DNA from: an uncultured Lachnospiraceae bacterium
GTDB lineage: Bacteria; Bacillota; Clostridia; Lachnospirales; Lachnospiraceae
DNA: 36,765 bases
Direction of reading: 5' to 3'
Assembly (NCBI GenBank): GCA_902785985.1
Contig: CADABA010000004.1
Coordinates: 1 to 36,765 of the forward strand
Positions 32,386-36,765 of the stretch are shown piece by piece. The notes beneath the pieces are model-generated. The model worked only from the letters and a program-made list of their open reading frames with translations, ran no database searches and was not told where the DNA came from. A program made the position numbers and the translations under genes. Position 1 is the first letter of the stretch. Every line of letters begins with the position of its first letter.

Positions 32386-33942
32386 TCATGCCCTCTTCGA
32401 TAAACCGATTTTCCTGAGAACCTTGCCAAAAGAATCTTTCGCGAACCAGACCGTGAATTTATACGGATCCGTTCTGCCGAATACCAATGTTATGACTATC
32501 GCGGTGAGCACAACAGAAATCACTCCCATTACCAGGAATTCCAGCAGTACGGGAAGCGTGATCGCCTGATCGACATAATGCATGGCCACCATCTCGCCCG
32601 CAAAGACCAGAGACATCTTTATCCACATGAACGCATACTCTGCCGAGCTGGTCTTAAAATAATTCCTGAACAGAAAATATGTTTTCGCGACGACCTCAAT
32701 AAGGTATGTGCACATCGTTCCGCATAAAATACCGAGAAGACCGATCTTTCTTCCGAGAACGATCGAGACGATCAGATTCGTCATAGCGCTTATAAAGGAA
32801 ATATTTCGTCCGATCACAAATTCTCCAGTTAAAAACATGGCATTTTTCAGGGGCTCAAATACGATCGAAACAAAACAGAGAATACAGATCATGGCAACCT
32901 CATACATTTCAAGAAGATACAGATTGCCGATCCACATCTTAACGAATGGCTGTACGCAGACATATGTCCCGACACACGCGAAACTTGCATACACGTAGAA
33001 GATGAATGTGATCCTGTTCAGATTCGTTATCTTTTTCTCAGTATCCTCCGTTACGAAAAGATTTGCCATACTCGCTGTCGTCGCGGACATAAGTTTGGCA
33101 GAGAGCTGCTTGAAAATCGCCGTCACAGTTATATAATTGGCATAGATTCCGGAAACAATCGTATTTACGAGAGCAGAGATCAGCATATTATCTGTAGAGT
33201 CGACCACCTTGCCAGCAAAGAGCATTATAAAGAGATTCTTTATATTTGCGAAGACGGACTTCCGGTCTTCCCGGGACAATTTGTCCTTTTTGTTCAGGTA
33301 CGGATACGTCTTATCCGCTACCCTGGATGCATAGAAATTCGAAGCGATCGACTGGACGATATTTACACCGAGATAGACAAGATACTCTCTTGTAATGGCC
33401 AGCATGACGAGCGCGATCACAGTGCCGATGACTCTGGAAATCGTGGAGACAATCGTATACAGATACGCATTCTGGTCTGCCTCCAGCAGAGACGCCTTAT
33501 AGGAAAAGAGATAGGATGTTGCGCTTTGGAAAACGAACATCAGATAGGCTATCCGAATATAGGTAAAATCGTATTTATCAATCCCCTTGATCAGAAAATG
33601 CAGAAAAGGCGTCAAAGCAGCTCCGATCACCATTGTCGCCACTCCGATGGCCAGATAGGCAGTCCTGAACAGATTCATGAGCTCTGAGACTTTTTTATGA
33701 TCCCCTTCTGCCAGAGGTTTATACAGATTATAAACGATGGCCGAACCGACTCCCATCTCGGCAAGAGAGATTGCGGAGATGACCTGCGTGAACAGGCTGT
33801 TTATAGAGTGGGCTTCTATACCGACAAGGTGGATGATGACCGGCTTTGACACAAAGGTAAGGATCATTGTCACAGCCTGTGCAATCATCGCGAATTTCAT
33901 ATTGCGAACGCTTTTTTCTGTTCTCCCCATTTCCTGGCTCAT
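32386..33942 (-). CDS. Polysaccharide flippase, Wzx-like (MOP superfamily)
   Basis: A 518-residue membrane protein with about 12-14 predicted helices. The N-terminus (S-V-R-N-M-K-F-A-M-I-A-Q-A-V-T-M-I-L-T-F-V-S-K) and the segment G-V-G-S-A-I-V-Y-N-L-Y-K-P-L-A fit the oligosaccharide flippase family seen in Firmicute capsule loci. It would move undecaprenyl-linked repeat units to the outer face. The ATG follows AGGAAA at 7 nt. A matching Wzy polymerase is not in the window and could be to the right. It lies between the second Wzz-like gene and a GT4 gene, all in one direction. Confidence 0.92.
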   Translation of the reverse strand: MSQEMGRTEKSVRNMKFAMIAQAVTMILTFVSKPVIIHLVGIEAHSINSLFTQVISAISLAEMGVGSAIVYNLYKPLAEGDHKKVSELMNLFRTAYLAIGVATMVIGAALTPFLHFLIKGIDKYDFTYIRIAYLMFVFQSATSYLFSYKASLLEADQNAYLYTIVSTISRVIGTVIALVMLAITREYLVYLGVNIVQSIASNFYASRVADKTYPYLNKKDKLSREDRKSVFANIKNLFIMLFAGKVVDSTDNMLISALVNTIVSGIYANYITVTAIFKQLSAKLMSATTASMANLFVTEDTEKKITNLNRITFIFYVYASFACVGTYVCVQPFVKMWIGNLYLLEMYEVAMICILCFVSIVFEPLKNAMFLTGEFVIGRNISFISAMTNLIVSIVLGRKIGLLGILCGTMCTYLIEVVAKTYFLFRNYFKTSSAEYAFMWIKMSLVFAGEMVAMHYVDQAITLPVLLEFLVMGVISVVLTAIVITLVFGRTDPYKFTVWFAKDSFGKVLRKIGLSKRA

Positions 33943-34020
33943 TACTGATTTCCTTTCCGGATTTCGGCTGCAAACTGATTTTTCAAATTCTTCATCGCGC
34001 TTACGCGCAGGCCCGGCACG

Positions 34021-35232
34021 TTATTGAATAAAGGTGCAGTTATCGAGCACATAGCCGATCTCTTCTGCCCGGGCATACTGCAGCGACTGAAGCATATCCT
34101 TGATCTTCTGCGGCGGTGCATTTCCCTGTTCGATCATATAGATCACGGCATCAGAGCAATCCGCCAGAATAAGCTGCGCCGCGGATGTGCTGTATAACGG
34201 ACCGTCGATCAATACGATATCTGCCTCAGAGAGGAGCTCCTTCAGTGTCTTCTGTACACTCTCCGCTGTCAATGACTCCTCGTTCTCATCGAATGCTTTC
34301 AGAACTGCGTTCTTTCCCTGCCCGCGAAGTTCTGACTGCAGTTCAAGTACAATATCGGACTGCACCTTTTTATTATTTATGCCCGTAAAAAGAAGGATCC
34401 CGGTATTCCGCTTCTCTATCTCCTCGGACAGTCTTCGCCTCATTCCGACAAACGCCTTCTTATATTCGCTCTTTTTTTTCTTTTTCACAGGGAGCTGTGC
34501 CAGACAGGGAATCTTCGTGATCTCAGCAACGTCATTCGGTGTCTCAAGATTTGACATAAGAAGCGCACAGCAGAAAAGAAGACCCAGATACATGAAAGCA
34601 CCAAGAAAAATTCCCAGAGCGGCCCAGACGATCGGAAATGCCAGAAATCCGAGAGAAGAAGGGATTTCTTCGGTATTCGTATTGATGACATCCAGTTCAA
34701 CATAGCCCATGACCGGAAAAAAAGCTTTCTGAAAACATGCGAAAAACGCTTCCCGAATAGCCTCTGCGTCCTCTTTCGAATCTGAAGTGACACTTATTCT
34801 GATCAGGTTCGTCGCATACGTTACATCTATACTGATCGTTCCGTTCATCTCCTCATCAGATTCAAGTCCCAATTCCTCCCTGATGTACTGAGTCATATAA
34901 TCGCTGCCCATGAGGCCCGACATAGCATTGGTGACTGCAGCCAAAGTAGCGCCTCTATTCCATCCGAGACCATTCAGAACATAATTATACTCGATGGAAT
35001 CTGACACCAGAATGCCTATTGCAAAGGTCTCTTTTGCGACATATGTTGTTTTTACGATCTTCTTTGAGAGTACCAGCATGCCGCCGCTCACGCAGACCGT
35101 CATGAAAATGATGAGGGCAAGCGCAAAAGCCAGATATCTGCGGGTATAACGGAAGAACGCCCGCAGGAAAGCCCGTATATCGATATAATCTTTTTTATCT
35201 ATAACAGCCTGCTGCTCGTCCGTTCTGTCCAT
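34021..35232 (-). CDS. Wzz-like chain-length protein with degenerate BY-kinase domain
   Basis: About 403 residues from the ATG at 35232; a TTG at 35244, four codons earlier, is an alternative. Two transmembrane segments (about 38-58 and 198-230, counted from the TTG) flank an extracytoplasmic domain, as in Wzz/CapA. The cytoplasmic part looks like a CapB/CpsD tyrosine kinase: A-D-I-V-L-I-D-G-P-L-Y-S-T-S-A-A (~341-356) is a Walker B-type segment. The Walker A position reads F-T-G-I-N-N-K-K-V-Q-S (~286-296), with no G-K-[ST], and no tyrosine cluster ends the protein. It is probably a non-catalytic regulator of polymer length. It lies just after the first Wzz-like gene (45-bp gap or less). Confidence 0.88.
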   Translation of the reverse strand: MDRTDEQQAVIDKKDYIDIRAFLRAFFRYTRRYLAFALALIIFMTVCVSGGMLVLSKKIVKTTYVAKETFAIGILVSDSIEYNYVLNGLGWNRGATLAAVTNAMSGLMGSDYMTQYIREELGLESDEEMNGTISIDVTYATNLIRISVTSDSKEDAEAIREAFFACFQKAFFPVMGYVELDVINTNTEEIPSSLGFLAFPIVWAALGIFLGAFMYLGLLFCCALLMSNLETPNDVAEITKIPCLAQLPVKKKKKSEYKKAFVGMRRRLSEEIEKRNTGILLFTGINNKKVQSDIVLELQSELRGQGKNAVLKAFDENEESLTAESVQKTLKELLSEADIVLIDGPLYSTSAAQLILADCSDAVIYMIEQGNAPPQKIKDMLQSLQYARAEEIGYVLDNCTFIQ

Positions 35233-35289
35233 TCGTCCTATCAATCCATCCTAATAATCATTACATTTCATTCATCAGACCGCTGCGTC

Positions 35290-36594
35290 TCAAAATCCGT
35301 TCAGAACGATCCCCGTAAAATCAGACGGACCGTTCGACAGATCGGCAATCAGCTGATCTTCCGCAAAAAATTCAGCTCTGTCCGGTGCGCAGAGAGCCAG
35401 TGAATACTCAGAAAACGAATTCCAGATCTTCCCATCCCCGGCGCCGCCCCAGACACCGCTGTCCACCAGAACAATATCCGCGAGGCTCCCGGCCTCTTCC
35501 ATAACTCTTTTCGCATCCTCAGGGGAATAAGAAAACTGACTGTCCTCATGCGCATTCCAAAGTCCAGCAAACGCAGTCAGAATATTTTTTTCGGCATGTT
35601 TGACACATACATCCTTTACGGAGCATCGCCCCAGGAGAACATCCAGGATTCCCTGTTCCGGAAGATCCCCATCTTTCTCAGCCTTCTTTGTGAGACCGGA
35701 ATCACCAAAATCCGTCTCAACAACAAGAACAGATCTCCCCAAAGATTCCAGTGCATCGGCAAGCTCACAGGCAAATTCCGCAGTTCCCTCTTCCCTTGCA
35801 CATGAAGCAATCAGAATTGACTTTCCGCCCAATGCATGAAGCATCTGCCGGAGCTCCTCCGCTGTTTTCCTGACCGCGTTCTGCCGCAGTGCCTTTTTCT
35901 TTTGTTTCCTTCTGGCAAATCCGATCTTACCTGCCGGTGCCTCCGGAATCAGGAAGTACCGTGCGTCTTTATACTGTCTCTGGACAGATCCCGCTGTTTT
36001 ATACGTTTTCCTGATCAGGTAAAGGAAAACGAGAAAAGCGCCCGTGGCAAATCCCAAAAAAAGCGTGAGCAGCAGCCTGTATTTAAGAAGCACCGGAGAA
36101 TTTGACGGCTCCTCCGGAATCTCCGGCTGCACCACGATCTCTATTACTTCATTTCCGGTCAGACGGCCGGCCATTTCGTTATAATAACCGATCAGCGTGC
36201 GGATCGAATTGTAAGCATCCTCCGCAGTAGAGCTCCTGACTGTGATCGACAGCAAATTCGTATTGCTCACACAGGCGTTTTCGAAGATTCGTTCCTCGGA
36301 ATCGCCCAGCAATTCTTCAAGCCCTTCCCGAAAGGCCGAACTTCCCAGCACCCCGTTCACAGCAGCCGCAGCATCTATTCTCTCGCTTGAAGAATCCGCA
36401 GGAGATAGAGTATTATCCGGATAGACCGCAGCAATGGTGTTCACTTCATATTCAGGTGTATAAGCCAGGGGACCGACAATTCCGATCGCAAGATACGCAA
36501 TGATCATAACTGCGATCACCATCCAGACATCCGGCAGCAAAGTCCGGATAAGTCCCCGGACACTGATCCCTCCCCACCGAAAGCCATTGAACAT
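35290..36594 (-). CDS. Wzz-like chain-length protein with degenerate BY-kinase domain (second copy)
   Basis: A 434-residue protein, ATG at 36594 with GGAGG 7 nt upstream. Transmembrane segments at ~23-45 and ~178-204 bracket a Wzz-type periplasmic-like loop. The cytoplasmic domain has the shape of a BY-kinase: S-I-L-I-A-S-C-A-R-E-E-G-T-A-E-F (~259-274) at the P-loop position without G-K-[ST], V-V-E-T-D-F (291-296) at Walker A', and A-D-I-V-L-V-D-S-G (~372-380) at Walker B. The C-terminus (L-N-G-F) lacks a Tyr-rich tail. It likely pairs with the next gene's product to set chain length or recruit partners. Both genes are transcribed from the right, after the Ig-like gene. Confidence 0.87.
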   Translation of the reverse strand: MFNGFRWGGISVRGLIRTLLPDVWMVIAVMIIAYLAIGIVGPLAYTPEYEVNTIAAVYPDNTLSPADSSSERIDAAAAVNGVLGSSAFREGLEELLGDSEERIFENACVSNTNLLSITVRSSTAEDAYNSIRTLIGYYNEMAGRLTGNEVIEIVVQPEIPEEPSNSPVLLKYRLLLTLFLGFATGAFLVFLYLIRKTYKTAGSVQRQYKDARYFLIPEAPAGKIGFARRKQKKKALRQNAVRKTAEELRQMLHALGGKSILIASCAREEGTAEFACELADALESLGRSVLVVETDFGDSGLTKKAEKDGDLPEQGILDVLLGRCSVKDVCVKHAEKNILTAFAGLWNAHEDSQFSYSPEDAKRVMEEAGSLADIVLVDSGVWGGAGDGKIWNSFSEYSLALCAPDRAEFFAEDQLIADLSNGPSDFTGIVLNGF

Positions 36595-36597
36595 ACA

Positions 36598-36765
36598 TTA
36601 ACCTCCATAATCTCCGACAACGACGATAAGCCATGTTTCCGCCAAAAGCGATCCATCTGAAGATGCGGCAGAATAATGGACTTCATACATCCCCGCCTTT
36701 GAACTGTCTACGTCAGAATCTATATTCAGCGTATATAAGTCCGGGGAAACGGGCGAACCCGTATT
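36598..36765 (-). CDS. C-terminal end of an Ig-like (DUF5011-type) extracellular protein, partial
   Basis: The last 55 codons of a gene that starts beyond the right edge. The sequence D-S-S-K-A-G-M-Y-E-V-H-Y-S-A followed by L-A-E-T-W-L-I-V-V-V matches the last two strands of bacterial Ig-like domains of the DUF5011/HYR kind (K-x-G-x-Y-x-V-x-Y). The stop (36598-36600) lies 3 nt before the ATG of the first Wzz-like gene, whose ribosome site GGAGG is inside this gene's last codons, so the two are coupled. The full protein is probably surface-exposed. Confidence 0.7.
   Translation of the reverse strand, partial: NTGSPVSPDLYTLNIDSDVDSSKAGMYEVHYSAASSDGSLLAETWLIVVVGDYGG

Noticed and set aside
32361..32400. 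A 25-bp diverged repeat of the flippase gene's last codons (TCATGCCC-type)
   Set aside because: The match is about 13 bases with a gap; suggestive given the other post-stop duplications but too weak to list as a repeat.

Overview
The window looks like a low-to-mid GC Firmicute, most likely a member of the Clostridia (Lachnospiraceae-like). The grounds are purine-rich ribosome binding sites (GGAGG type), several TTG starts, Gram-positive-type lipoproteins, a LytR-CpsA-Psr ligase, an LTA-synthase-like phosphoglycerol transferase, and a eukaryotic-type Ser/Thr kinase/PP2C pair. The taxonomic call rests on gene content only. No rRNA, tRNA, CRISPR array or intact insertion sequence was recognised.

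Left part (1-5251). On the minus strand there is a small exported protein resembling DUF5104, and upstream of it a protein with a helical LXG/WXG100-like N-terminus and a DUF4474-like C-terminus. Both could belong to type VII secretion. A divergent plus-strand gene encodes a P-loop ATPase with a CYTH-like tail. Between them lies a 450-bp intergenic region with strong hairpins and an extended -10 promoter. The ATPase converges on a lipoprotein gene across a ~160-bp palindromic, MITE-like element that can also act as a bidirectional terminator.

Main part (5440-36765). All genes lie on the minus strand, so transcription runs right to left. This is a large surface-polysaccharide locus that continues beyond the right edge. 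In transcription order it holds: the tail of an Ig-like protein; two Wzz-like chain-length proteins with decayed BY-kinase domains; a Wzx/MOP flippase; a GT4; a GT32; a hexapeptide acyltransferase; a DUF4838 lipoprotein; an ABC polysaccharide exporter (permease plus Wzt-type ATPase with C-terminal glycan-binding domain); a methyltransferase with a ~300-residue coiled coil; a GT2-HAD fusion; a kinase / FHA-like / PP2C signalling trio; an LTA-synthase-like enzyme; a GT4; a GT2 fusion; a HAD fusion; and an LCP ligase.

How they may work together. GT2, GT4 and GT32 enzymes build a glycan. The Wzm/Wzt-type exporter, or the flippase, moves it across the membrane. The methyltransferase-coiled-coil protein beside the exporter resembles, by architecture only, the WbdD capping/molecular-ruler system of E. 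coli O9a. The LTA-synthase-like enzyme could add glycerophosphate, and the LCP enzyme could ligate the product to peptidoglycan. A transmembrane kinase with a ricin-like ectodomain may couple glycan sensing to this machinery.

The most unusual traits are: (i) an exactly 21-residue-periodic coiled coil with near-identical 63-bp DNA repeats; (ii) three proteins sharing an undescribed C-terminal module (F-[LF]-[SA]-R-D-G ... D-x-G-[WY]-x-G) in shuffled combinations with GT2 and HAD domains; (iii) five separate tandem repeats with 46-63 bp units within 17 kb, two of them copying the end of a coding sequence past its stop codon; and (iv) paired pseudo-BY-kinases together with a degenerate FHA domain.
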